A DNA stretch of 9,647 bases from Deltaproteobacteria bacterium (GCA_021159525.1 JAGHEC010000255.1:1-9647); one strand, 5' to 3'. Counted from the first letter of the stretch, positions 1 to 6,358 are shown. A program made the numbers and translations. Notes: a model not told the origin generated them from the letters alone.

Positions 1-2
1 GA

Positions 3-126
3 CCCCATCCTTCGGATGGGTCCCCGGTTTGTCCTCGCTTCGCTCGGACTCCCCATCCTTCGGATGGGTCCCCGGTTTGTCCTCGCTTTGCTCGGACTCC
101 CCATCCTTCGGATGGGTCCCCGGTTT
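3..126. repeat. 48-bp tandem repeat, 2.6 copies
   Basis: The unit starts at 3, 51 and 99, a strict 48-bp period, and the third copy stops after 28 bases at 126. The two full copies differ at one visible place (cgcttCgctcgg versus cgcttTgctcgg). Each unit contains a perfect 7-bp hairpin, CCCATCC-ttc-GGATGGG, and a second partly palindromic part around GTCC...GGAC. There are no variable spacers, so it is not a CRISPR array. It resembles the palindromic intergenic repeats found in many bacterial genomes. The array may begin before the window, because position 1 is already inside the pattern. I assign no function. Confidence 0.9.
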
Positions 127-127
127 C

Positions 128-146
128 GTGACTTATCAGCGGGGGA
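128..146 (+). repeat. Left arm of a 19-bp inverted repeat
   Basis: The sequence GTGACTTATCAGCGGGGGA matches the reverse complement of 1911-1929 (GTGACTTATCTGCGGGGGA) at 18 of 19 positions. It begins 2 bp after the end of the 48-bp tandem repeat. The match stops sharply on both sides. It may be an element end, a subterminal transposase or RNA recognition site, or a host repeat used as a target. Confidence 0.75.
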
Positions 147-197
147 AGCCGCAGCTCGACGAATGCGGGAATGCCAAAGGGGCACCCATTAAAAGGC

Positions 198-251
198 CCC
201 TGTCAAGAAAAAACACCTCTCCATTGCAAAAAAAATTCTTTTTTTACAGGG
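198..251. repeat. Inverted repeat with A/T-rich arms
   Basis: CCCTGT (198-203) is matched by ACAGGG (246-251). Inside these, an A-rich run (about 205-213) faces a T-rich run (about 235-245), so a weak A/T stem can extend the hairpin. A smaller inverted repeat, AGGGGC/GCCCCT (178-183 and 196-201), overlaps its left side. It could be a transcript-end structure or the end of a decayed mobile element. Nothing in the sequence decides between these. Confidence 0.35.
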
Positions 252-387
252 ACACAACGTCGAATACAGCCAAAACTCGCCAAATACCCTTTTGTCTGCG
301 CCCTCTTTTTCAATTGGTTTTGGTTAAGATCGGTATTTGATCTGCACCAGGCACCCATCAGGATCAAGGCTGTAATTAAAACTGTTA

Positions 388-473
388 GGGTTGCGCAGTG
401 GAGAGCTCTTAAATGGCTCGGAACGGAGCAACCCTTCCCTTTTTAACCCAACCCCTGGTCCGCTGAACGGACC
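388..473 (-). other. Cluster of hairpins in the 3' non-coding region of the IS
   Basis: GGGTTGC (388-394) pairs perfectly with GCAACCC (428-434). The span between them also holds the 8-bp palindrome AGAGCTCT (402-409) and a short GCTC/GAGC stem (416-419 and 426-429). A second hairpin, GGTCCG-ctgaa-CGGACC, lies at 457-473 and can be extended by CT/AG across a 2-nt bulge. It is not a classic terminator, because no T-run follows in either direction in the right place. Since the region lies downstream of an IS110-type transposase, it might be part of a non-coding guide RNA of the kind found at the 3' side in the IS1111 subgroup. This is inference. Confidence 0.3.
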
Positions 474-687
474 CCAGAAAAAACATCGGTACCTTGCCAT
501 GTCTAATTGCTTGTTGACAAAACTTAAGGCTCTTTAAGGCCACCCCGTCATAGCTCATGGCAAAGGCAGGTCAAAAAGTATAGGCTCGTCAAGCTGTGTA
601 ATATTTTGGAGGGTATGGGACAGCGCGCAAATCAAACAAAAGGCTCAAAGCCAACCCCATGACATGGATCACCGCCCCAACCCATAG

Positions 688-1710
688 TTAACAAAACGCA
701 GCCTCCTCGCGAAAAGGCACCTGATCTCTCATGATATAATAGGAGATCCGAGCCAGTTTACTCCCCAATGCCTTGGTCGCTACTATTTTGTTTTTCTTGG
801 AGGCTTTCCTCTGATAGTAACGCCGGAAGCGCTCATTGAACCCTCTTGCAAAATTCGAGGCCTCAACAAAGGCCCAGGCCAGATAACGATTCCCGTTTCT
901 GCTATTTCCTTTACCCTTGCTTTTCCCCGCTGAACGTCTGTCGGTAGGGACGCATCTGCAGTAAGAAGTAAAATCGCCGACACTTGGAAAACGGCCAATA
1001 TCTCCAACCTCTAACATAATCGTGAGAGCTAAAATTTCTCCAATCCCAGGTATCGTCATTAGAAGGTCAAAAGGCTTGTGTATCCTCATCTTGCTCTTAA
1101 CCGCTTTCTGAATACGGTTGATTTGCCGGGTCAAGGACTTGATGTTTTCCAGACATGTCTCGCCGGATAACACCAAATGTTCCTCTTTAAGTATATCCTC
1201 GATGTCCTTCATTTCGAGCTTCTTGAGGTCTTTGCCACTCAACCGCAGATTGGCGTACCGCTCAATCATTGACTGCAACGAGTGGATATACCGAGTTCGG
1301 TTTCTGACCAAAAAACTTCTCCTTCGCAATAAATCCCGAACAGGACGACTTTCTTTCGGATAAATGTATCCTTCAGGCAAAATACCCAGAGCGAGAAGCT
1401 TGGCAAGCCAAAAAGCGTCGTGGGGATCATCGGTGTACTTCAAACCTTCGTACTGCTTGATTGCAGATGGATTGGCCAGATGTATATGGGCATACCCAGC
1501 ATCCATCAATCCATCCACCAGCCAGTACCAGTTGTATGTCGACTCCACTACGATTCCCTTAACTTCATCCTTAAATGGTTCTAAGGTGTTCAAAATCAGC
1601 GGGAGACCGTTGTTTACCCTTTTCTTGAAAATCCGCTTAAATTCCTCGTTCAAAATGCCAAAATAAGTATTTCTTGAATGTAGATCCATCCCAACGTATA
1701 ATTCCATCAT
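688..1710 (-). CDS. IS110-family transposase (DEDD recombinase), intact
   Basis: This 340-aa protein has the two-part layout of IS110-family transposases. The N-terminal RuvC-like DEDD domain shows D9 (in VGMDLHS), E56 (in VVESTYNWYWL), and D95 and D98 (in DDPHDAFWLAK). A helical linker follows (about 130-210). The C-terminal Tnp20 domain has a helix-hairpin-helix-like segment (MTIPGIGEILAL, 218-229) and a probable catalytic Ser260 in RRSAGKSKGKG. The family cuts and joins element and target DNA through a circular intermediate, guided by a non-coding RNA encoded in the element. The length is normal and no frameshift or stop is seen, so it may be active. Two adjacent ATGs compete: a GAGGAGG site (1715-1721) lies 4 nt before the first and 7 nt before the second (1707), and the second fits better. 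The gene is convergent with nothing and divergent from cas6. Confidence 0.95.
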   Translation of the reverse strand: MMELYVGMDLHSRNTYFGILNEEFKRIFKKRVNNGLPLILNTLEPFKDEVKGIVVESTYNWYWLVDGLMDAGYAHIHLANPSAIKQYEGLKYTDDPHDAFWLAKLLALGILPEGYIYPKESRPVRDLLRRRSFLVRNRTRYIHSLQSMIERYANLRLSGKDLKKLEMKDIEDILKEEHLVLSGETCLENIKSLTRQINRIQKAVKSKMRIHKPFDLLMTIPGIGEILALTIMLEVGDIGRFPSVGDFTSYCRCVPTDRRSAGKSKGKGNSRNGNRYLAWAFVEASNFARGFNERFRRYYQRKASKKNKIVATKALGSKLARISYYIMRDQVPFREEAAFC

Positions 1711-1787
1711 GGCACCTCCTCTTTTAAGGTTGTTTGGTTGTAACCATTTTATCAGATCGCAGACACTTTTGCGATCTGAGAGGTGCC
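1711..1787 (-). promoter_or_regulatory. Stem-loop that masks the transposase ribosome binding site
   Basis: On the - strand the transposase ribosome binding site (GAGGAGG, 1715-1721) is part of the segment 1711-1718, which is perfectly complementary over 8 bp to 1780-1787 (GGCACCTC versus GAGGTGCC on the + strand). Between them is a perfect 10-bp hairpin, TCAGATCGCA/TGCGATCTGA (1752-1761 and 1770-1779, 8-nt loop), which abuts the distal arm and would stack on it. Folding would hide the site and keep transposase translation low. Masking structures of this kind are known in other insertion sequences. The fold is read by eye and no energy was computed. Confidence 0.5.
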
Positions 1788-1832
1788 TTTTATATGATTA
1801 TCAAGCCTGCCCGCCATTGCCTTGTTACCCAT
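1752..1832 (-). CDS. Possible 26-aa leader peptide upstream of the transposase
   Basis: This small ORF begins with ATG (1832-1830), preceded by a near-perfect ribosome binding site AAGGAGG (1837-1843) with 4-nt spacing. It runs 26 codons (begins MGNKAMAGRLDNH, ends AKVSAI) to TGA at 1754-1752. The stop falls in the inner hairpin of the transposase leader, 41 bp before the transposase ATG. Its codons for Gly-Thr-Ser contain the bases (1780-1787) that pair with the transposase ribosome binding site, so a translating ribosome would open the mask. This is the geometry of translational attenuation. No homolog is recognised. It could equally be a chance ORF inside a non-coding RNA. Confidence 0.3.
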   Translation of the reverse strand: MGNKAMAGRLDNHIKGTSQIAKVSAI

Positions 1833-1910
1833 GTTACCTCCTTCTGCCATCGCAGATCCACGGGACGAAAGTCTTGGCAAGAACGGTCAATTGGCGTTGG
1901 CAGGCGGGTG

Positions 1911-1929
1911 TCCCCCGCAGATAAGTCAC
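1911..1929 (-). repeat. Right arm of the 19-bp inverted repeat
   Basis: The reverse complement is GTGACTTATCTGCGGGGGA, identical to 128-146 except at one central base. It lies 5 bp beyond the end of the long stem (1805-1905) and about 145 bp before cas6. It partly overlaps a local hairpin GCGGG/CCCGC (1904-1908 and 1914-1918). It marks the likely edge between IS-related and CRISPR-related sequence. Confidence 0.75.
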
Positions 1930-2073
1930 TGAAGAGACCAGCCCGGAGGCCCGGAGCAGAAAAAAAATCCTCCTGCCCCGGCGGTACGTTCACTGTGCTT
2001 CCCCTAAATATTAAGCTGTTACGTGTTAGACATAAAGGCATGAATATCGAGCATCCAGCAAGGAGCAACCGCC
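1930..2073 (+). promoter_or_regulatory. cas6 upstream region, promoter not resolved
   Basis: This 144-bp stretch must hold the cas6 promoter unless transcription enters from the element. An A8 tract lies near 1960-1968. The A/T-rich part around 2005-2045 (TAAATATTAA, GACATAAAGG) is the most promoter-like, but no -35/-10 pair with 16-18 bp spacing stands out. The cas6 ribosome binding site AAGGAG is at 2060-2065, 8 nt before the ATG. No CRISPR repeat or leader was seen here. Confidence 0.3.
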
Positions 2074-3084
2074 ATGCGCTACGGAACATACACCTTCATC
2101 TGCCGGTTTGAAACCGACGCGGTCCTGCCCCCCTACAAGGGCTCGACCTTTCGCGGGGTCTTCGGCATCGCCCTCAGGAACGTCGCCTGCGCCCTGAAAC
2201 GCCAAGAGTGCGTCAATTGCCTCCTCAAGACCCGGTGCCTCTATGCCCGGGTCTTTGAAACGCGCCTCGCCCTAGACGTGCCAGAGGGGTCGAGAATCTC
2301 GACCCCTCCCCACCCCTTTGTGATCGAACCGCCTGAGACCGAGCAGATGACGTTCAAGCCCGGTGACGAGGCGGCCTGCGATCTCCTGCTGTTTGGGGAG
2401 ATCAACCGGAGCCTTCCCTATTTCGTTTACGCCTTCGAGCAGATGGGGAGGATCGGGATCGGAAAACGGGTCAACGGAAAGCGGGCAGGGTTCACACTCA
2501 AGGAGGTGAGAGACCATGGCCGGACCGTTTATGGCGACGCGGAGCACAGGCTGTCCCTGTCAGGGCCGGGCGAGGATCTGGTTCTCTCGGATCCGGGGGC
2601 CGCAGCCGTCAGGCCCACAGTGGCCAGGCGCGGGAAGAAGGTCGGAACAAGATCACGTGGGACAGAAGCACCCGGGCAAGGCGACATGCGCGTCCAGGTA
2701 AGGCTCCAGACCCCGCTGCGGCTCAAATACGAAAACGAGATACGGGCCGATCTTCCTTTTCATGTCCTGGTGCGGGCCATGCTGAGGAGGATCTCGTCCC
2801 TCATGAACGCCTGGGCAGAGGGCGAGCCGGATCTGGATTACAAGGGGCTTATCGAGCGCGCCGGGGAGGTGCGCATTGCGGACAACCATCTCAGATGGTT
2901 CGATTGGAAACGCTACTCCAACCGCCAGGAGCGGAAGATGTTCATGGGCGGGATGCTTGGATCGGTCACCTATGAAGGGGCATTAGCCGAATACCTCCCG
3001 CTCCTTCATTTCTGCGAAAAGGTCCACATCGGCAAGAACACCTCGTTCGGGCTGGGGAAGATTCAGTTCCTGACCGAAGGATGA
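2074..3084 (+). CDS. cas6: Cas6, CRISPR precursor-crRNA endoribonuclease (RAMP)
   Basis: This 336-aa protein matches the larger Cas6 branch found with type III systems. It cuts the repeat RNA to release crRNA units, which are then loaded into the Csm complex. The N-terminal RAMP fold begins after RFETDAVLPPYKGSTFRGVFG. A cysteine cluster, C39-x6-C46-x2-C49-x5-C55, followed by YARVFE is characteristic of this branch and may bind a metal. A first glycine-rich loop is at about 125-140. The second RAMP domain has RYSNRQ (280-285), MGGMLGSVTYEG and the C-terminal loop HIGKNTSFGLGKI (318-330). Residues about 160-205 form a low-complexity linker rich in Gly, Pro, Arg and Ala. The ATG is chosen for its AAGGAG site 8 nt upstream. 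Third codon positions are clearly more G+C rich than in cas10. I could not identify the catalytic residue. Confidence 0.9.
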   Translation: MRYGTYTFICRFETDAVLPPYKGSTFRGVFGIALRNVACALKRQECVNCLLKTRCLYARVFETRLALDVPEGSRISTPPHPFVIEPPETEQMTFKPGDEAACDLLLFGEINRSLPYFVYAFEQMGRIGIGKRVNGKRAGFTLKEVRDHGRTVYGDAEHRLSLSGPGEDLVLSDPGAAAVRPTVARRGKKVGTRSRGTEAPGQGDMRVQVRLQTPLRLKYENEIRADLPFHVLVRAMLRRISSLMNAWAEGEPDLDYKGLIERAGEVRIADNHLRWFDWKRYSNRQERKMFMGGMLGSVTYEGALAEYLPLLHFCEKVHIGKNTSFGLGKIQFLTEG

Positions 3085-3350
3085 GCCGGCCTGTTTCCCG
3101 GGCTTGGGCTTGGAGTGAGGGACCAAGATTGGCCCTCTGGATGGGCCGCTTAAAATGGATCAAAGAGGCAGGTGGCGGACCCCGCCCTTCAAGGCCCTGA
3201 TGCGGCAGTGGCTCAACATAGGTCACCAGAAAAAGCCTTTAGATTATTGGAAAAGATGTATTCTACGAGGATCCGGGAAGCTTGGGTTGCCGGCTTTTCT
3301 AACCTTTACACCAATTGGGGCCGACATGGACACGGAAAAAGGAGCAAGCT
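3085..3350 (+). other. cas6-cas10 intergenic gap
   Basis: This is the only long gap inside the cas cluster (266 bp). A weak inverted repeat GGCCC-tctggat-GGGCC (3131-3147) follows cas6 but has no T-run, so it is not a convincing terminator. Overlapping ORFs here have no recognisable family features. The A/T-rich segment around 3230-3270 might hold a promoter for the csm operon. The cas10 ribosome binding site GGAG is at 3341-3344. No CRISPR repeats were seen. Confidence 0.5.
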
Positions 3351-5942
3351 ATGGATGAAACGACTTTGAAGGTAGGCATGGCAGGGTTTTTCCACGACAT
3401 TGGCAAGTGCGCGGACAGAGAAGCCATGGGCGTGTCAGAGCGGTATTTCAATGATAACGCCGGAATTTATCTGCCCTTTCGCGATGGAAGGTATACGCAT
3501 CATCATGCTCTCTACACTGCCTTCTTTATCGAGCAGATGAAAGACCTGCTTCCCCCGGAACTCAACAGCCGTGCATGGGGAGTGGGCGATTCATTCATCA
3601 ATCTTGCTGCGGGACATCACAATCCCGAAACACCCATGCAGCAGATCATTGCCGTTGCCGACCGGCTCACCAGCGGCATCGACCGGCAGAAATTCGAGAA
3701 CGCAGAAAGCCAGCCCATTGGATACAGAGACTATAAGCGCACGCGCCTTCTCCCCCTCTTTGAACAATTGGCCCAACCGGCCAAACAAAACGCGGACGAT
3801 TTCGCCTACGAATATCCACTAAGAAGGCTCTCCCCCTTAGGTATCTTCCCTGAGAAAAGGGGCGCTATTGACAAACAGGAGGCAGAGGAGGAATACCTCG
3901 AGCTATATGAACAGTTTGTTGCCGATTTAGGGCATCTTCGCCACAAAGAGGAAAACATCTCTCTCTGGTTTGAACACTTCGATCATCTAATGATGGTTTA
4001 TACGTCCTGCATTCCCCAGGCCAGGGTGGGCAGGGTGGTCCACGATGTGTCCTTGTATGATCACTCGCGGTTGACTGCTGCCTTTGCAGCGTCTCTGTAC
4101 CGTTATCACGCAGCAACGGATACATTGAAAACAGAGGCGATTTCAAACGAGAAAGATGAAAAATTCCTCATGGTCAGCGGGAATTTCTATGGCATACAGT
4201 CCTTTATCTTCAGCAGCCATGGAGATACGCGGAAATACACGGCCAAGATGCTCCGCGGGCGGTCTTTCTATGTGGCCCTGTTGAGCGAGATAGCGGCAGA
4301 CCGCCTGTGTATGGAATTGGGGCTTCCTCATATCTCTGTCATCTTTAATGCGGCAGGCAAGTTTACGGTCCTGGCACCCAATACACAGGCCGCGCGAACA
4401 GCTGTTGAAAAGGTCAAAGACGAGGTCAATGACTGGCTTTACAGAATCTCTTTTGGCGAGATGGCATTGGGCCTGTCCACGGTATCCGCAAGCCAGAGGG
4501 ATTTCCTCCCTGATCGTTTTCAAGAACTGTGGGATGCCATAGCTGCACGTGGAGAAGAAAACAAATTCAGAAAAATCGACCTGGGTCGGTACGGGGGCGC
4601 GGTCGAAGGGTATCTGGGATCCTTCCGTAACGATTTGGAGAGGCCTCTGTGCCCTCTATGCGGGAGGCGTCCCGCAGCGATTCAACCGGCCCTAACGGCA
4701 GGCAAAGACGACATTGGGCCGGTTTGCCGTATTTGCCGGGACCAGGTCTTTCTGGGAACCAGGATCGTTAGGGAAAACGAGATGCTGATCCTAAACGCGC
4801 CTGAAGGTACCGCAAACGCAGGACAGCTTATGGAACCTATTCTCGGGTCTTACCAGGTGAAGTTTGGCGGGATGGACCCAGGGGGGGATGGGGACTTTCG
4901 AGGCATACGAAAACATTGGGACATCTCCAGCCTTGAAGAGCATCAGGGACCTGGAAGAATTTGCAGGAAGCTCCTTAACCGATACGTGCCGCGCTACCAG
5001 GAAGAGAGATCTTCCCATTTGCATTCATTGACCTCAAAAATGTCTGAAAAGAAGAAAACTGAGCTTTTTGAGGAGCTGCGTGTAGGCGATCCCCTGCCGT
5101 TTCACGTAATCTCTTTGATGTCCCGCAACGTTGGTGAATCTGGGAATATTTTGGGCCTGGACGCTCTTGGCATCCTGAAAGCTGATGTGGACAACCTTGG
5201 AATGCTCATGGCGAGCGGCCTCGAGAAGGAGAGATTCACCATCTCCCGGCTGGCCGCGCTGAGCCGGCAGCTTAACTACTATTTTGCGCTGTATCTCCCG
5301 CATCTTCTCATGACAGATACTCGATTCAGGGATGTGTACACTGTTTTTGCGGGTGGAGATGATCTTTTTGTCATTGGTCCATGGAACAGGATTTACGAAC
5401 TCAGCCTTCATATCCATGATTCGTTTTCCGAGTACACATGCCGGAACGAAGCGGTACACCTTTCAGCGGGAATTGTCCTAAAGAAGGCGCACGCCCCGCT
5501 GAATGCGTTGGCAGAGTCGGCGGAGGCCGCTCTGGAATCGTCAAAGAGCGCTGGCCGCAATTCCTTTACCATGTTCGCTCAAACAACCCCTTGGCAACAG
5601 GTTGCGCAACTGGAGGAGGTCCGTGTGACCTTAGAGGATTGGTTCCAGAAAGGATGGGTTAATAAGTCAATGTTGCATCGGCTCAATGAGTTCATCGTCA
5701 TGACCGAGCAAGAGCATGCATTGGAGCATAAAAAGCAGATCACCATGTCTGAGATGTCCTGCTTCAAATGGCGTGCACTTTTCTCCTATGCTGCGGCCCG
5801 CAACATCGCCAGAGGGGTTAAGGACAGTGACAAGCGGGACCCAATTGTCCGTGAACTGAGTGCGACCATGGCAGGATGGCTGGATAAGCTTTCAGGAAGC
5901 TTGCGAATTCCGTTATGGAACATCCTTTATAACAACAGATAG
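3351..5942 (+). CDS. cas10: Cas10/Csm1, large subunit of the type III-A complex
   Basis: This 863-aa protein is the signature subunit of type III systems. The N-terminal HD nuclease domain shows FFHDIGK (H15, D16), THHH (49-52), GHHNP (H89, H90) and AVADR (D104). The Csm1-type motif DVSLYDHSRLTAAFAASLY precedes the first palm domain, which starts near GNFYGIQSFIF (277-287). A zinc-binding site has C434, C437, C459 and C462. The second palm has ADVDNLG (D612, D614) and the cyclase motif GGDD at 668-671. The family cuts single-stranded DNA with HD and makes cyclic oligoadenylates from ATP when target RNA binds; both sites look intact. An in-frame ATG at 3315 is possible, but 3351 has GGAG 6 nt upstream and gives a normal N-terminus. 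It is the first gene of the csm operon, 11 bp before csm2, whose ribosome binding site overlaps this stop codon. Confidence 0.97.
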   Translation: MDETTLKVGMAGFFHDIGKCADREAMGVSERYFNDNAGIYLPFRDGRYTHHHALYTAFFIEQMKDLLPPELNSRAWGVGDSFINLAAGHHNPETPMQQIIAVADRLTSGIDRQKFENAESQPIGYRDYKRTRLLPLFEQLAQPAKQNADDFAYEYPLRRLSPLGIFPEKRGAIDKQEAEEEYLELYEQFVADLGHLRHKEENISLWFEHFDHLMMVYTSCIPQARVGRVVHDVSLYDHSRLTAAFAASLYRYHAATDTLKTEAISNEKDEKFLMVSGNFYGIQSFIFSSHGDTRKYTAKMLRGRSFYVALLSEIAADRLCMELGLPHISVIFNAAGKFTVLAPNTQAARTAVEKVKDEVNDWLYRISFGEMALGLSTVSASQRDFLPDRFQELWDAIAARGEENKFRKIDLGRYGGAVEGYLGSFRNDLERPLCPLCGRRPAAIQPALTAGKDDIGPVCRICRDQVFLGTRIVRENEMLILNAPEGTANAGQLMEPILGSYQVKFGGMDPGGDGDFRGIRKHWDISSLEEHQGPGRICRKLLNRYVPRYQEERSSHLHSLTSKMSEKKKTELFEELRVGDPLPFHVISLMSRNVGESGNILGLDALGILKADVDNLGMLMASGLEKERFTISRLAALSRQLNYYFALYLPHLLMTDTRFRDVYTVFAGGDDLFVIGPWNRIYELSLHIHDSFSEYTCRNEAVHLSAGIVLKKAHAPLNALAESAEAALESSKSAGRNSFTMFAQTTPWQQVAQLEEVRVTLEDWFQKGWVNKSMLHRLNEFIVMTEQEHALEHKKQITMSEMSCFKWRALFSYAAARNIARGVKDSDKRDPIVRELSATMAGWLDKLSGSLRIPLWNILYNNR

Positions 5943-5953
5943 GAGGTAGCCCA

Positions 5954-6358
5954 ATGAAAGAGATTCAACTCTGGAAAGACGGCCAGAAGGGCAGCTTGGA
6001 CCCGTTGCTGTTCTCAAAAGTAGCTGAGGATCTTGCTCTTCAAATGAAAGAAGATTTCGAAAAGCAAAAAAAAAGAGTTAACAAACGCACCCAGCTTCGC
6101 AAATTCTACGATGAAGTCCTGCGTCTAAACATGCTGGCCCGGGAGAGGCCCATGCAGTGGGACGCCATCAAGCCTCAGGTTTATATGCTGACAGCCAAGG
6201 TCGCATATGCGGAAGGAAGGGAGCTGGTCTCGAGCAATTTCAGGAAATTTGTAAAGGAGGCCGTGGATCAGGTAGATACCCCGGAGGACCTGAACGTCTT
6301 TTCAAACCTGTTTGAGGCTTTTATGGGCTTCTATCGCCTTCACGGTCCCCGGAATTAA
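5954..6358 (+). CDS. csm2: Csm2, small subunit of the type III-A complex
   Basis: This 134-aa, mainly helical protein has the Csm2 pattern: TQLRKFYDEVLRL (46-58), then QVYMLTAKVAYAEGRE (75-90), then FRKFVKEAVDQV (96-107) and a last helix around FSNLFEAFMGFYR (116-128). Several copies line the inner face of the complex and help hold crRNA and target RNA; it has no catalytic role. The basic segment KQKKRVNKRTQLRK (37-50) suits RNA contact. AGGAGG at 5941-5946 overlaps the cas10 stop and lies 7 nt before the ATG, which suggests coupled translation. The length is typical. Confidence 0.92.
   Translation: MKEIQLWKDGQKGSLDPLLFSKVAEDLALQMKEDFEKQKKRVNKRTQLRKFYDEVLRLNMLARERPMQWDAIKPQVYMLTAKVAYAEGRELVSSNFRKFVKEAVDQVDTPEDLNVFSNLFEAFMGFYRLHGPRN

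Larger units (their letters stand above)
127..687. other. Gene-free region downstream of the transposase
   Basis: This stretch of about 560 bp has no ORF with a credible ribosome binding site, and its ORF translations look like noise. It holds A/T tracts and several inverted repeats (listed separately: 128-146, 198-251, 388-473). A direct repeat TTAAGGC occurs twice near 525-540. Part of it is probably the 3' non-coding end of the IS110-type element, since IS110-family elements carry long non-coding ends. The exact element end cannot be seen. A TTGACA box at 514-519 has no well-spaced -10 partner. Confidence 0.6.
1711..1905 (-). ncRNA. Candidate IS110 guide (bridge) RNA / structured leader
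   Basis: IS110-family elements encode a structured RNA of roughly 150-250 nt in a non-coding end, often directly upstream of the transposase, which recognises target and donor DNA. This region has the expected place, strand and size. By eye it can form two domains. One is a long imperfect stem, 1805-1816 with 1892-1905 (7 bp and 5 bp around a 2-nt bulge), with further short pairing inside (TTG/CAA, CTTG/CAAG) and a small hairpin TCTGC/GCAGA (1843-1856). The other is the 1711-1787 stem-loop. The guide loops and core dinucleotide cannot be assigned from one copy. The same bases also suit a translational leader, so the two readings compete or overlap. Confidence 0.35.
128..1929 (-). mobile_element. 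IS110-family insertion element, limits uncertain
   Basis: The core is the intact transposase gene at 688-1710 with its structured leader. The limits given here are the outer edges of an inverted repeat pair (128-146 and 1911-1929, 18 of 19 bases identical) that brackets the gene. Taking these as the ends gives 1.8 kb, which is somewhat long for this family (commonly about 1.2-1.6 kb), so the true element may be shorter. IS110-type elements usually lack clear terminal inverted repeats, while the IS1111 subgroup has subterminal ones. No target duplication was found. The element lies directly upstream of the CRISPR-Cas genes and points away from them. Confidence 0.45.

Noticed and set aside
3..126. 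Possible CRISPR array
   Set aside because: The period is 48 bp and the whole unit repeats; there are no unique spacers between conserved repeats.
29..446. ORFs of 103 and 91 aa in the left region
   Set aside because: They translate the tandem repeat and A/T tracts in two overlapping frames, with no ribosome binding site and no protein-like composition.
457..485. Rho-independent terminator
   Set aside because: The hairpin is followed by an A-run, not a T-run, on the + strand, and by a G-rich stretch on the - strand.
514..542. Promoter with a TTGACA -35 box
   Set aside because: No acceptable -10 hexamer is found 16-18 bp downstream and no gene follows on that strand.
3155..3369. Small ORFs in the cas6-cas10 gap
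   Set aside because: There are two overlapping frames without ribosome binding sites or recognisable motifs, and both run into the cas10 start region.
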